DNA of 64,000 bases from Anodontia alba (Eukaryota > Mollusca > Bivalvia > Lucinida > Lucinidae), in assembly GCA_964016985.1 (NCBI GenBank), contig OZ024824.1:119680951-119744950 (forward strand). Reading direction: 5' to 3'. Each line of letters begins with the position of its first letter. The first letter of the stretch is position 1. A model generated the notes under the pieces. That model saw nothing but the letters and a program-made list of their open reading frames with translations. It was not told the DNA's origin and did no database searches. Below, in pieces: positions 11,593 through 21,484 of the stretch. Both the position numbers and the translations under genes were made by a program.

Positions 11593-12059
11593 GCTGACAT
11601 ATATATTACCTTTAATATAGAAAAGCGAATGAATAAACTAAAACCAAAGATGTAAATTCGGTATCATATGAATTAGCTTTATGAAATTCACGTCAATGGT
11701 ATTTTTTCTTCAATATTTCGTTCAAATAAGTATTAAGCATCGTGGGTCTGTTTGTATTGTTGTTTTTTTTATTCTGGCTTCAAATCGCCTCTGTGCCGTT
11801 TGCTTTTTTTTCATCACACTGTTTTGCTTATATGTGTTTCACCATGTTTTACATATGAGTCAAACCTTAATGGTTCTAAATGGCTGGGACCGCAAGATTT
11901 CCTTCAAATAACCAGTACTTCAAATGTTCGAAATCAGTAATTTTCAGAGATGTCTGGAATTTCGCCCTGGGCATTTGGGTTTGACCAGATTGGCATTTCA
12001 GTCACATACGTGTGTAGTAGATATGTCTATTTAAGGATTAAAAATGAAGAGCGAGACAT
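11593..12059. other. No gene seen; repeat traces
   Basis: The stretch 11790-11850 resembles 430-480. The short open frames here are AT-rich and low in complexity, with no family signature. Confidence 0.45.
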
Positions 12060-12374
12060 AAAGTCCAATCTCAGGGACTCGACTCTTTGCCTCAGTGGTT
12101 AGAGCATTCGATATTTTTCCGGGTCCGGGTTCGAATCTCACGATTGACGGGATATTTTCAGCCATGCTTTATTACTTTGTTACGACTTTCATATCGTAAG
12201 ATGGGGCTTTGTCAGAGATAGGACTTTACTTCGCTGAAAACGGCATTGCGTCATCATAAATGATGACCCGTGAAGAGGGAGAGTGTAACGGCCTATCACT
12301 CCCACCATAGATATGCTACCTTGGCAGATTTTGCATAGATTGTAGGCATATATTCAATCTCTGACAGGGAGTCG
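12060..12374 (+). mobile_element. tRNA-derived SINE, unit 1
   Basis: An RNA polymerase III A-box-like TTGCCTCAGTGGTTAGAGC (about 12096) is followed by a B-box GGGTTCGAATCTC (about 12128), the spacing expected of a tRNA-derived SINE head. The body runs through CATGCTTTATTACTTTGTTA and CTTGGCAGATTTTGCATAG to ATATTCAATCTCTGACAGGG, just before unit 2. A 36905-36995 segment matches the distal body. Confidence 0.7.
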
Positions 12375-12515
12375 ACTCTCTCGGTCAGTTGTTACAGAAT
12401 TGGCTTTTTATCATGGCAGACTTGGTTTGAATCTCACGATAGACGGGGGTTGTTCTCAGCTATGCTTTATTCCTTTGTTACGATGTCATGCCGTAAGCAT
12501 CGAAATTCAAGAAAA
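12375..12515 (+). mobile_element. tRNA-derived SINE, unit 2 (truncated)
   Basis: It repeats the head of unit 1 in the same orientation: GACTCTCTCGGTCAGTTG, then TTGGTTTGAATCTCACGAT and CTATGCTTTATTCCTTTG. The B-box is eroded (GGTTTGAAT). Head-to-tail placement after unit 1 suggests a dimer or serial insertion into the tail. Confidence 0.65.
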
Positions 12516-12654
12516 TTGGTACTTTTATATAACCTCGGGACGTGCCTTTAAGCGATCTTTGAAAAATCTAGTAGCTTAGAAAAATTGCGTATGAATCACT
12601 TCAGAATTAAAGATGATGTTTAGCGCGAATTATCCACGTGAACTTGAAATAAAG

Positions 12655-12893
12655 GGAACACCAGAGACTGCAGCCTCCTCATACTTGGAATTTACCTCTA
12701 CATTGACAATGGGAAGCTTACTCCAAGGCTTTACGACAAACGGGATGACTTCAATTTTCCCATTGTTAACTCTCCATTCCTGAGCAGTAATATCCCTTCT
12801 GCACCAGCATATGGCGTTTACGTTTCACAGTAAATCCGTTATGCCAGAGCCTGTTCAAATCATCAGGACTTCATGGGGCATGGGAAAGTGCTC
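12655..12893 (+). pseudogene. PLE reverse transcriptase C-terminal fragment (family PLE-C)
   Basis: One + strand frame reads YIDNGKLTPRLYDKRDDFNF, then PIVNSPFLSSNIPSAPAYG, VYVSQ, a TAA stop, and IRYARACSNHQDF. This is the same region as YDKRDDFDFDIVNFPF in PLE-A but clearly a different family. A frame change precedes it (SYLEF). Only the thumb-adjacent piece remains. Repeat R3 follows directly and may be its 3' UTR. Confidence 0.75.
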
Positions 12894-12907
12894 TATACAA
12901 TAAACGT

Positions 12908-13181
12908 CATAAAGATTGCCTTTGGAAACAAAGAAGAGACTACAGATAAGAAAATGGGAGTCTCGGTTTTATTGAGATTCTTCATAAGCAGTAATGAAGT
13001 TTGCAAAACCGCTTACGCCCTGTAGCATATACATGAGCAGATTTCTATTTTCAAAGATTCTACAATGGGCCAAATGATCCCAAAGGAAATGAACTATAAT
13101 TTGCACTATGGTAAAGTACGGGGAGACGTTCTACCGCCGCCACACGGCACTTATACCAGCTGCAGTGTAGTAAAATAAAGT
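12908..13181 (+). mobile_element. Repeat family R3, copy 1 (probable PLE-C 3' UTR)
   Basis: It shares AAAGATTGCCTTTGGAAACA, GAGTCTCGGTTTTATTGAGA, GCAGTAATGAAGTTTGCA, ACCGCCGCCACACGGCACTT and the terminal GTAAAATAAA with two tandem copies at 57137-57670. Position directly after an RT fragment suggests it is the element's tail. It is noncoding. Confidence 0.65.
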
Positions 13182-13185
13182 TTGT

Positions 13186-14050
13186 TGAGCAAGGGGTATA
13201 AAAAAACTAGTACCAACACTTAAGAAGTTCCATGAGGTACATCATGATCTGGTCATTCCCTACAATTGACAGTTTCCAGAATTGTTTCTGATGTTTTTGC
13301 CAGTGACGAGCCATAAGTAGACTTTCAATTTTCCGGACACCCTTCTACCTACATTTCCTTCGTTAGGCCAATGGTGGGAGAAGTTTGCTTGTCAAGTAAT
13401 GCTTACTATCCGCGAACGCTTGATTATACCCTTTATTCTGGGGTCCATGTCTGTTGGTCTGAACATTCTGATTCGTCAAACGTGTACGGATTTATGAGTT
13501 TGGACTATGGCTTGGGTACCATGACCACAACTACTAATTTACACAAACAATGGTATTTTTTTTGACCGTTCGCAGGCGTATCTAAAATGCAGTTCCTCTG
13601 TGTTTGCTATCGATGGTTTCATATGTGATGTTTGTTATTTTTTTTTTTCCTCATAGCTCCTTCTTAAGATACCTCAGAAAGGCTGTGATTTATGATTGTG
13701 ACATTTTCTGGATATCTTGAATCACATTTATAGGGTAAAAATATATTTAACGATATAAACAGGGCGTACCTGTCCTGCAAAGTAATAACTGTCATACGGA
13801 GAGTCTCCGTTAAACCAAGAGTTTATTCTTCTTATGTGCCCTCTGTTGGTGTTAAGTGCCGTGTGGCAGCCGAAAAAAAGTCTCCTCATACATCACTATA
13901 ACGCAGTTTTTAGTTTTGGTTTTCTTTTGACCATTGCCCGTTTGTGGTATCATGGAAAATTCAGTTCCGTTTAAGCCAATACTAGAAGAGTCGAGGACAT
14001 ATTGTAGCCTGCAAACTATCAATATTAAGGTAACAATAAGTGCCTGTAAA
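13186..14050. other. No gene seen
   Basis: Open frames at 13371-13565 and 13934-14176 have no recognisable family signature, and the second runs into a PLE-A tail. Nothing else was identified. Confidence 0.45.
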
Positions 14051-14052
14051 CA

Positions 14053-15115
14053 AAGTAAGAGAAAAGTCCAGAGAGTGCAACAATCACAAACCGTAGCCCT
14101 TCTCAGACACCAAGAGGAAGAGGAAAAGGACAAACCCAATCAAGCGCAAATTAAGCAACCGTACGAAAAGCACTAAGATTAGCCCTGTCTTCCCCAGGCG
14201 AGGTAATCGCAATGCTAAAAGGAATGAAAACACAAGAACAAAACAACAAGGCAAGACATAAAACAATTCGACTTGTGGAATAAACCACAAAGAAACAAAG
14301 AGTAAGACGAACACCGGAACCACCGCCTTAGAACGGTAAATAGAATGAACCTCCGTGGGGTTTAAAGCACTCTTTGGCCAGCCAACTTCACCCTTAGTCC
14401 CGATGCAACTCTTAATACAGAAATAAATAAAAATCGATTCGCATAAAGGCTCCCAACTCAATCAATGCATCAGTGCGTAAACATAAAATTCAAATTCATG
14501 ACTATGATAAACAAAGACTATTACTCATGCCTAATTCTACTGTTTGACAGAGTAAATGAAAACCAATAGTTGAACCACGGCGGGCCAAGTCAAAGACATA
14601 TCGTAAAGCCCCAACCCACTGGTTAAAGTTTTACAAAGAGGCCGTCATTGCGTCTGAGACCCGAGCCGCCGTCGTGCGAGAGAGAGAGATCTGTTTCCTA
14701 ATGAAACAGAAACTATCAGCAACAAGAGGCGCATGAATCACAATGCAAATCCCCTTTTCCTATATATCTATATATTTTTTTAATCAAATTCAACTTAGAT
14801 ATAGCCAAAACAAAATGAATGAACATCACAAACGTTCATTTATGGAATATAATGATTTTAATTACCTGAATTGACTAAACGAAAGTTTCTCATAACAAAC
14901 CAAGTACATTCAATCCTATCAATTAAAGGTTTCTTGAATAATATCAAGCAATTCGTACTTATTCAGTTTGTGTGGCAGGGCGTTTGAAAACAGTAGACAA
15001 ATCATATATCGATAAACTGGATGCTCGTAAACACCCAGATGTAAGTTTATCCAAAACCTTACCAGAGTTTATGATTGACTACAACAGAGGTTTGTTTATG
15101 ATGTTTTATATTTTG
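14053..15115 (-). mobile_element. PLE-A-like copy, heavily decayed
   Basis: 14053-14685 is the family 3' UTR. Upstream on the minus strand, 14690-14770 still reads HAPLVADSFCFI, matching NCAPLVADLFLF of the RT. 14930-15110 reads SGKVLDKL, then YDLSTVF and LPHKLNK in shifted frames, matching the fingers block YNFSTLYTTLPH. The thumb region is deleted and the two parts meet at a short (GA)n run near 14690. It is dead. Confidence 0.75.
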
Positions 15116-15456
15116 CAATATTAAACTGCATGCATTTTGATGGCGGCGAGGCCAGAGATTAATATTTTAGAAAGCTTAATAGTAATACGGTCTTTTATTC
15201 AGATTAGATTACACATAAAATGTTAGACAACTGGACTTGTTACTTTTAATACTTACAACATAAATCACCATATGAAGACTGTGTTTTTGTGATCGTAGTT
15301 TTCTTTGATATCTCCAATAGCGGCGTCCGCTGCCTCTGTCAAGACGACTTCACTATTGCAGATCTTTTTCTGTACGTTGATTATTTCAAATGTGTCGTAG
15401 TTTTATTTTAAATCCATTTTAGTCTTTGGTCTGTAGACCCCTAAAACGGTACTCAT
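15116..15456. other. No gene seen
   Basis: AT-rich sequence with no family match noted. Confidence 0.4.
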
Positions 15457-15545
15457 CAAACAATGCAGACCCAGATCAGATGTCGTATTTGTATGTCGCA
15501 GAATGTAGTGTCTGGTCGAATCATCAGGGTCTCCACTGTTTGCAA
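15457..15545. repeat. Hairpin repeat family G, copy 2 (expanded loop)
   Basis: The left arm reads CAAACAATGCAGACCCAGAT and the right arm ends CCACTGTTTGCAAA. The loop is longer than in other copies because of inserted sequence around TATTTGTATGTCGC. Confidence 0.65.
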
Positions 15546-15841
15546 ATAGTTAAACCATTTTGTTCTCTAAAAATGTCTAAATAACATAGCTTGGCATATC
15601 TAAAATTGAAATTCGACTCTTCCAATATACACTTTGGGTGAGTTTTAATCAGTCTGAAATGGGGTAATTCCTCATCTAATCGTTCGATATCTCGGATAGA
15701 CTGTTCTTGTAGTTGTGGCTTTTCTTGTATTACTTCATTTATTGTGTTTGTATTTTTTTCTGAAACTGAATGGATTTTATGCTCACCTTCAATATACGTA
15801 CTTCTCGGCATTTCCTTGGTATTTTCACATAATTTCTCCAT
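15524..15841 (-). CDS. Unassigned 105-codon open frame
   Basis: The frame is open for 105 codons with a charged, Glu-rich composition (for example EEKPQLQEQ-like stretches and RDIERLDEELPHF). I do not recognise a family. Its last codons lie within hairpin G copy 2 (ICKQWRP comes from the repeat arm), which argues against a conserved C terminus. It could be a retroelement remnant, an exon of an unseen gene, or chance. Confidence 0.15.
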   Translation of the reverse strand: MEKLCENTKEMPRSTYIEGEHKIHSVSEKNTNTINEVIQEKPQLQEQSIRDIERLDEELPHFRLIKTHPKCILEESNFNFRYAKLCYLDIFREQNGLTICKQWRP

Positions 15842-16142
15842 TAAAGAATGTCTTTAAGTGCTTCCAAGCTCGTGTGTCGATGTGCAAAGTATATATCCAC
15901 TTGGACATACTGTAATTACCCGCAAACCAGCAAAATTCATATTCCAGGAATGTGTTGAGCAAGCAACAGTCGAAAATGTACATTAAGGAGACATGGAGTC
16001 ATTTGAAATTATACAGGGCTAGACAGCTTGCAAAAGTTTTCGTTCAACTGTGATTCTTTGTAAGCAGACGGTAGCGAGTGTTCTTGAACTATACATTGAG
16101 CTATCATCTGACTTACCCATAACGCGAATAATGTTATGCATA

Positions 16143-16144
<2 letters not shown>

Positions 16145-16214
<70 letters not shown>
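16145..16214. repeat. (AC)n-(AT)n microsatellite
   Basis: An uninterrupted AC dinucleotide tract is followed directly by an AT tract. Long open frames encoding Thr-His or Cys-Val repeats across it are artefacts. Confidence 0.95.
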
Positions 16215-16215
<1 letters not shown>

Positions 16216-16315
16216 TGGAAAAAGGAGCATAACATCTAACAAAAAAATCTTTTTGGTAGCACTGGATCCAGAAAGGATGCTGAAATAATAGGCGTTAAAC
16301 TATGTGTTGAGAATT

Positions 16316-18115
16316 AATCATTAACAGTGCAAATGATTTGTTTACCTGAGGCCTTTTGGCTTTCGCCTTCTTCAGAAGTTTTCTATTTTAAAAACTAACA
16401 ATAAAATGTAAAATTGACAAACAAACGGTTATGCCTTTTTCGGGCCCATGTTATCTGGCCCGCTGCGACTTGATAACTGATCGTGTTTAGATATATGTGA
16501 AATGTAAACAATACGCGTACACACAACGTGTAAAAAGAATAAAGCTTATCTTCACTATCAACACAATGCGCAAAACGGATAAAGCTTATCTTTACTATCA
16601 ACACCACTGTGCCTATATACGCAATGTATACATTGCACATAAACCTTACACCGAAAGGGATATACACCAAACTGAATGTTTTTCACCTATACGTAAGGCA
16701 AATGGGCCCAACTTACGTAAAATCACATGAACAAAACGTTCCACATAAGCTGTCGCATGCCCTGACTTAGGAACGATGATATCCTCTACTGGTCGCCCTT
16801 GTTGATCCCATATAGCCGTAGAGTGTTTAGACGTCGGATCCAATAGCTCTCTCTTGCTTTCCTGGTTCGATCTGTTCACTACGGGTTATGGCCTAAGCAA
16901 CAAAGCGTGGCGTGGTGGAGGAAATCATGTTCTGGTGAACAGAAGTGTTCTGCGACATGAGACCTCTCGAACCGCATGTGTTTCCATTCATCTCGGTGGC
17001 CGTTCATCCGTGGGTTCACATGATCACCGGTTTCACCAACATATTGTTTTCCACACTTGGTGTATATTAAAAGGTAGATAACATTGATCGTCTTACAAAC
17101 TAGTGTTGCACCTAAGCTTTATTGTTGCCCCAGACGCTGACTTCGCGATCTGTGTAGAGGTTATCATTTTGCAGCTTTTGCATTTTGCTTTGTCGCGCGG
17201 TTGGGTCTCCCCAAGAGGTTTATTCATCACGCATGTCTGCTTTGAACTTGGCATGTACAAGAAGATCTCCCAGACGCTTGGGTCTTCTGTAGACCATGGT
17301 CGGTCTTTCTGAGAAGATCTCGCTCAAAGTGCTCGAGGACTCAATGATGGGTGAGTGTTTAATGACTATATCCATCATTTTGGGCATGTCTGGGTGATAT
17401 GTCAACACGAGGGGGAGAACGTTCGACTCGGATTTAGGTCTATAAGAAAGTAGGTCTTCTCTATTTTGTTGCCGAGCTCTCTCACTAGCAAGTAAAATTT
17501 CCTGTTTCTGATAACCCCGTTTGCAGAGGTGGTCAGCCAGTTTTCCTCTTGATTAAAAGGTGGCCGAATCGGAACAGATACGTCTGAGGCCAAGTGCAAG
17601 GCTGTAAGGAACATTTTTGCAGCAACTTGTGGGTAGGAGATACTGGTGTGTATCAGTTGGTTTTATGTACAGATCAACAGATGTTGTATCGCCCACAAGA
17701 CTTGATTTGGTGTCCAGAAACACGTGCTACTTGGTTGAAATTTCAGCCGTAAACTTTATGCTTGGGTGGAAGTTGTTGGCTTCGTCGAGGAAAGCTGTCA
17801 AAGTCTCGCGGCCGTGCGACTACTTCATGTCAATATCGTCAATGAACCTTAGCTATAAAAATGGTCTCAGGGCCACAGACTTCAACAACTGTCCCTCGAG
17901 ACGACCCATGAAAATGTTGGCGTATGCACGTGCCATTTTGGTACCCATAGCAGTGCCTTGGACCTGGAGATAATGTTTTCCGTTAAACTCAAAGTTATTG
18001 CATTTGAGTATGAGGGTCAGAAGTTTGACCGGAGCATGTGCAAATCAACAAACTCTGATATCTTTTCCGTGGGATGGCCATTGGCAGAAACTATGGGGCG
18101 GCCCGGGTTGCCGGC
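16316..18115 (-). mobile_element. PLE family B copy, left arm of a giant inverted pair
   Basis: This is a minus-strand copy of a PLE with C-terminal GIY-YIG. The 3' end (TTTGTTTACCTGAGGCCTTT and CTTTCGCCTTCTTCAGAAG) mirrors the right end at 20040-20107. The RT palm reads FIDDIDMK then a TAG where the right arm has Trp; another stop precedes it. The GIY-YIG segment (about 17100-16990) reads KCGKQYVGETGD. Compared with the right arm, about 200 bp between GTTTGTTGATTT and TCTGACC is missing (near 18008-18042). Confidence 0.8.
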
Positions 18116-18219
18116 AGATTCTATCTCCTCCCCAAAATACACAAAGCCGGCAACCCGGGCCGCCCCATAGTTTCTGCTAATGGCCATCCAACGGAAAAGA
18201 TATCAGAGTTTGTTGATTT
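18042..18219. repeat. Central palindrome joining two PLE-B arms
   Basis: Arms of about 74 bp (18042-18115 and 18146-18219) are near-perfect inverses, GC-rich at the inside (GGGCGGCCCGGGTTGCCGGC against its complement). The 30-bp spacer reads AGATTCTATCTCCTCCCCAA and onward. The palindrome contains the KLHK-region coding sequence ([10 protein letters not shown]) on the + strand. Confidence 0.85.
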
Positions 18220-18915
18220 TCATCTGCAACCTCATGTTCAAAATCTGCCGTCCTACTTAAAGGACACAACAGATTTCCTGAGGAAGCAAGATGCCCAGGC
18301 CCCATTTCCGCCCGACACCCTCCTGGTTTCCAGGATGTCACTTCCCTCTATACCAATATTCCCCATCAAGATGGCATCCAGGCATACGAGGAAGATTGGG
18401 AGAAAAGAAAAGTCAAGGACCTACCTACACAGACTCTGGTTAAACGTCTGACCTTCATACTCAAATGCAATAACTTTGAGTTCAGCGGGAAACATTATCT
18501 CCAGGTCCAAGGCACTGCTATGGGTACCAAAATGGCACCTGCATACGCCAACATTTTCATGGGTCGTCTCGAGGGACAGTTATTGAAGTCAGTGGCTCTG
18601 AGACCATTTTCACGGCCAATGTTCATTGAAGATATTGACATGAAGTGGTCGCACAGCCGCGAGACTTTGACAGCTTTCCTCGACGAAGCCAACAATTTCC
18701 ACCCGAGCATAAAATTTACGGCTGAAATTTCAACCAAGCAGCACGTGTTTCTGGACACCAAATCAAGTCTTGTGGGCGATACAACATCTGTTGATCTGTA
18801 CATAAAACCAACTGATACACACCAGTATCTCCTACCCACAAGTTGCTGCAAAAATGTTCCTTACAGCCTTGCACTTGGCCTCAGACGTATCTGTTCCGAT
18901 TCGGCCACCTTTTAA
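18074..18915 (+). pseudogene. PLE-B reverse transcriptase fragment
   Basis: The first frame has [20 protein letters not shown] and [13 protein letters not shown] frame change around 18320-18450 breaks the [13 protein letters not shown] block. The second frame has [20 protein letters not shown], the RT motif with MGTKMAPSYAN character. The palm motif that reads FIDDID in the left arm reads FIEDIDMKWSHSRETL here, so the first Asp of the catalytic DD pair is Glu. The thumb part has DLYIKPTDTHQYLLPTS and ends at a stop near 18915. It is not functional. Confidence 0.8.
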
Positions 18916-20107
18916 TCAAGAGGGAAACTGACTGACCACCTCTGCAAACGGGGTTATCAGAAACAGGAAATTTTACTTGCTAGTGAGAGAGCTCGGCAAT
19001 AAAATAGAAAATACCTACTTTCTTATAGGCCTAAAACCGAGTCGAACGTTCTCCCCTTCGTATTACCATATCACCCAAACTTGCCAAAAGTGAGGGATAT
19101 AACAAACACTGACCCATCATTGAGTCCTCTAGCACTTTGAGCGAGATCTTTACAGAAAGACCGACACGGCCTAGAGAAGACCCAAGAGTCTGGGAGATCT
19201 TCTTGTATGTGCCAAGCTCAAACCAGACATGCGTGATGACGAACCACTTGGGGAGAAACGACCGTGCGGCAAAGCAAGATGCAAAACCTGCAAAATGATA
19301 ACCCCTACACAGATCGCGAAGTCAACGGCTAGGGCAACAATAAAGCTTAGGTGCAACACTAGTTGTAAGACGACCAATGTTGTCTACCTTATAACATGTA
19401 CCAAGTGTGGAAAACAATATGTTGGTGAAACCGGTGATCAAATGAACCAACGGATGATTGGCCACCGAGATGATTGGAGACACAAGCGGTTCGAGAGGTC
19501 TCATGTCGCAGAACAGTTCTGTTCACTAAAACATGATTTCCTCAACCACGCCACGCTTTGTTGCTTAGACCATAACCCGTAGTGGACAGATCGAACCAGG
19601 AAAGCAAGAGAGAGAGCTATTGGATCCGACGTCTGAACACTCTACGGCCATATGTGATCAACAAGGGCGACCAGTAGAGGATATCATCGTTCCTAAGTCA
19701 GGGCATGCGACAGCTTATGTGGAACGTTTTGTTCATGTAATTTTACGTAAATTTGGGCCAATTTGCTTTTCGTATAGGTGAAAAACACTCAGTTTGGTGG
19801 ATATCCCTTTCGGTGTAAGGTTAATATGTATTGTATACATTGCGTATATAGGCAGAGAGGTGTTGATAGTAAAGATAAGCTGTATACGTTTGGCACATGA
19901 GCTGATAGTGAAAATAAGCTTTAATCTTTTTGCACGTTGTGTTTACACGTGTTGATTATATTTCACATTTATCTAAACATAATCTTTTATTCATAAATTT
20001 TATGTTTTTTGTTGTTGTTTTTTTTTTTTAAAATAGAAAACCTCTGAAGAAAGCGAAAGCCGAAAAGCCTCAGGTAAACAAATCATTTCCACTGTTAATG
20101 ATCAGTC
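18120..20107 (+). mobile_element. PLE family B copy, right arm of the inverted pair
   Basis: It runs from the KLHK-type motif [19 protein letters not shown] through the RT palm, connection, GIY-YIG and 3' end (AGAAAGCGAAAGCCGAAAAG). Order is RT then nuclease, the canonical Penelope/Poseidon layout, unlike PLE-A. Coding is split into frames 18074-18451, 18520-18915 and 19229-19582. It is 5'-truncated at the central palindrome, so it lacks the RT N terminus. Confidence 0.85.
19229..19582 (+). pseudogene. PLE-B GIY-YIG endonuclease domain
   Basis: This frame begins after a connector with PCGKARCKTCKMI (Cys-rich) and contains NVVYLITCTKCGKQYVGETG, a clear GIY-YIG core (VVYLI, then YVGET), followed by RMIGHRDDWRHKRF, where the conserved Arg of the family follows the YIG half. 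It terminates at 19582. The N-terminal connection to the RT requires frame changes. In PLEs this domain nicks the target DNA. Confidence 0.8.
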
Positions 20108-20110
20108 ATT

Positions 20111-20808
20111 TAAAACTGCTAGGAAACAAAAGATTGAAGCTCTGTAAAACTGAGGACTGGTCACCTGATATAAATGTACCAAAAATATGAACATTAATAA
20201 ATAAATTGACAGCTAGAGCACAGCTGTTTGTGTTTTCGAATTAGATTATTTATGAAATACTGAACCGAATATTTCCTTTTTTGTGTCTTAGGAAAATTCT
20301 GCAAAAAAAAAAAAAAAAATACAAATAAACTTCTCCGTCGCCGCATCTTTTATAACAAACGTTCCTAATCTGTAGTGTGTTCTTTGTTTCCAAAAGCAAT
20401 CTTTTTGACGTGTATTTCCTATGCTCAGCAGTTTATGTATCTGAAAATATTTCGAAGTTTGTTGTTATAAACATTTTAATGACCCACTTATAGTAGTACC
20501 CATATAGATGTACTTTATCGAATTTTATAAAAATTTTACTATGAAATATACTGATGCAAGATTAGTTGCATCTGGGTGATACGTGATTCGTATTGTAACC
20601 AAAGACAGTACATTTTGTTAAATATCACTTACTATTTCGTAAACAGTCACTTGGTCTCGGCGTGATCCATCGAAACACACAGCTGATTGTGGGAGATATA
20701 GACCTACTTCGCTTTTTCCATGTAAGTGTTTCTATCACATATTTGTATCGATACACATTTTTATTGTTTTAAATACGTATCTACAAACCAAAGAACATTC
20801 ACAACGGA
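20111..20808. other. No gene seen
   Basis: AT-rich. A short piece at 20373-20412 matches the start of repeat R3 in reverse (CTTTGTTTCCAAAAGCAATC). Confidence 0.5.
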
Positions 20809-20902
20809 CAAGAGACCCAGAAGGCACACAACGTTAAAACGACATCGATTCGACGTTAAATTAACGTTGAATCACTGTTTTTCAACGTTGTGCGCCTGCT
20901 GG
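20809..20902. mobile_element. Foldback family E, copy 1
   Basis: The left end CCAGAAGGCACACAACGTTA and right end AACGTTGTGCGCCTGCTGGG are inverses, with AACGTTGA-type repeats inside. A better-preserved copy lies at 36029-36119. Confidence 0.75.
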
Positions 20903-21484
20903 GGGATGTGTATACATTATCTTAAAGTGAATGGATACAGTCTCAGGTGTTGCATCTTCCTAAACTGTTTTCATCTCCTTCTGAAAAGCAATATATTCTA
21001 AACTGTCTTTGTCCCTTCTGAAACTGGATCTACTATAAAAGAAAAGAATTCGTTCTCCTTGACAAAAGTGCGTTCCTTTAGCGTGGGCCTTGTCAGAAAG
21101 GACGTTGTGTGCAGGAAAGCAAAGAGGAAGACACAAAGTGTCTTTCTTGAACTAAAATTGCGATAAAGTACCTAATGTATCCAGACACCTTAAACATTGG
21201 CTACCCGGTAAACACACAATATCGTAACAACATCGTTCTGATGATGCTGCAACGGAATGATGTTTTTACGATTTTGTGTGTTGGTTGGGTGTTTAGAGTT
21301 ATACATCGAAACGATTACATATCTTCAGAGTACATTCTGAGATTGTAATTAAGCGCCAAGACAACATACGTATAATAGATTTTCCTCTTTGTTCGATACA
21401 CACCGTACATTGGAGAAACTAAATACACATATATCAAGGTTGCGACTCTAAATAACGATACACCTATATATGCAGTTATACGTA
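20903..21484. other. No gene seen; weak foldback at 21205-21300
   Basis: At 21205-21300, ACACACAATATCGTAACAAC and the inverse ending TTTTACGATTTTGTGTGT form an imperfect hairpin, possibly a distant relative of family E. The rest is unassigned. Confidence 0.5.

Noticed and set aside
16009..16242. Open frames over the (AC)n tract encoding Cys-Val or Thr-His repeats
   Set aside because: They are pure translations of a dinucleotide microsatellite.
18495..18851. Antisense frame similar to the frame at 17617-17973
   Set aside because: The similarity arises because the two PLE-B arms are inverted copies; these frames are the antisense of the RT.
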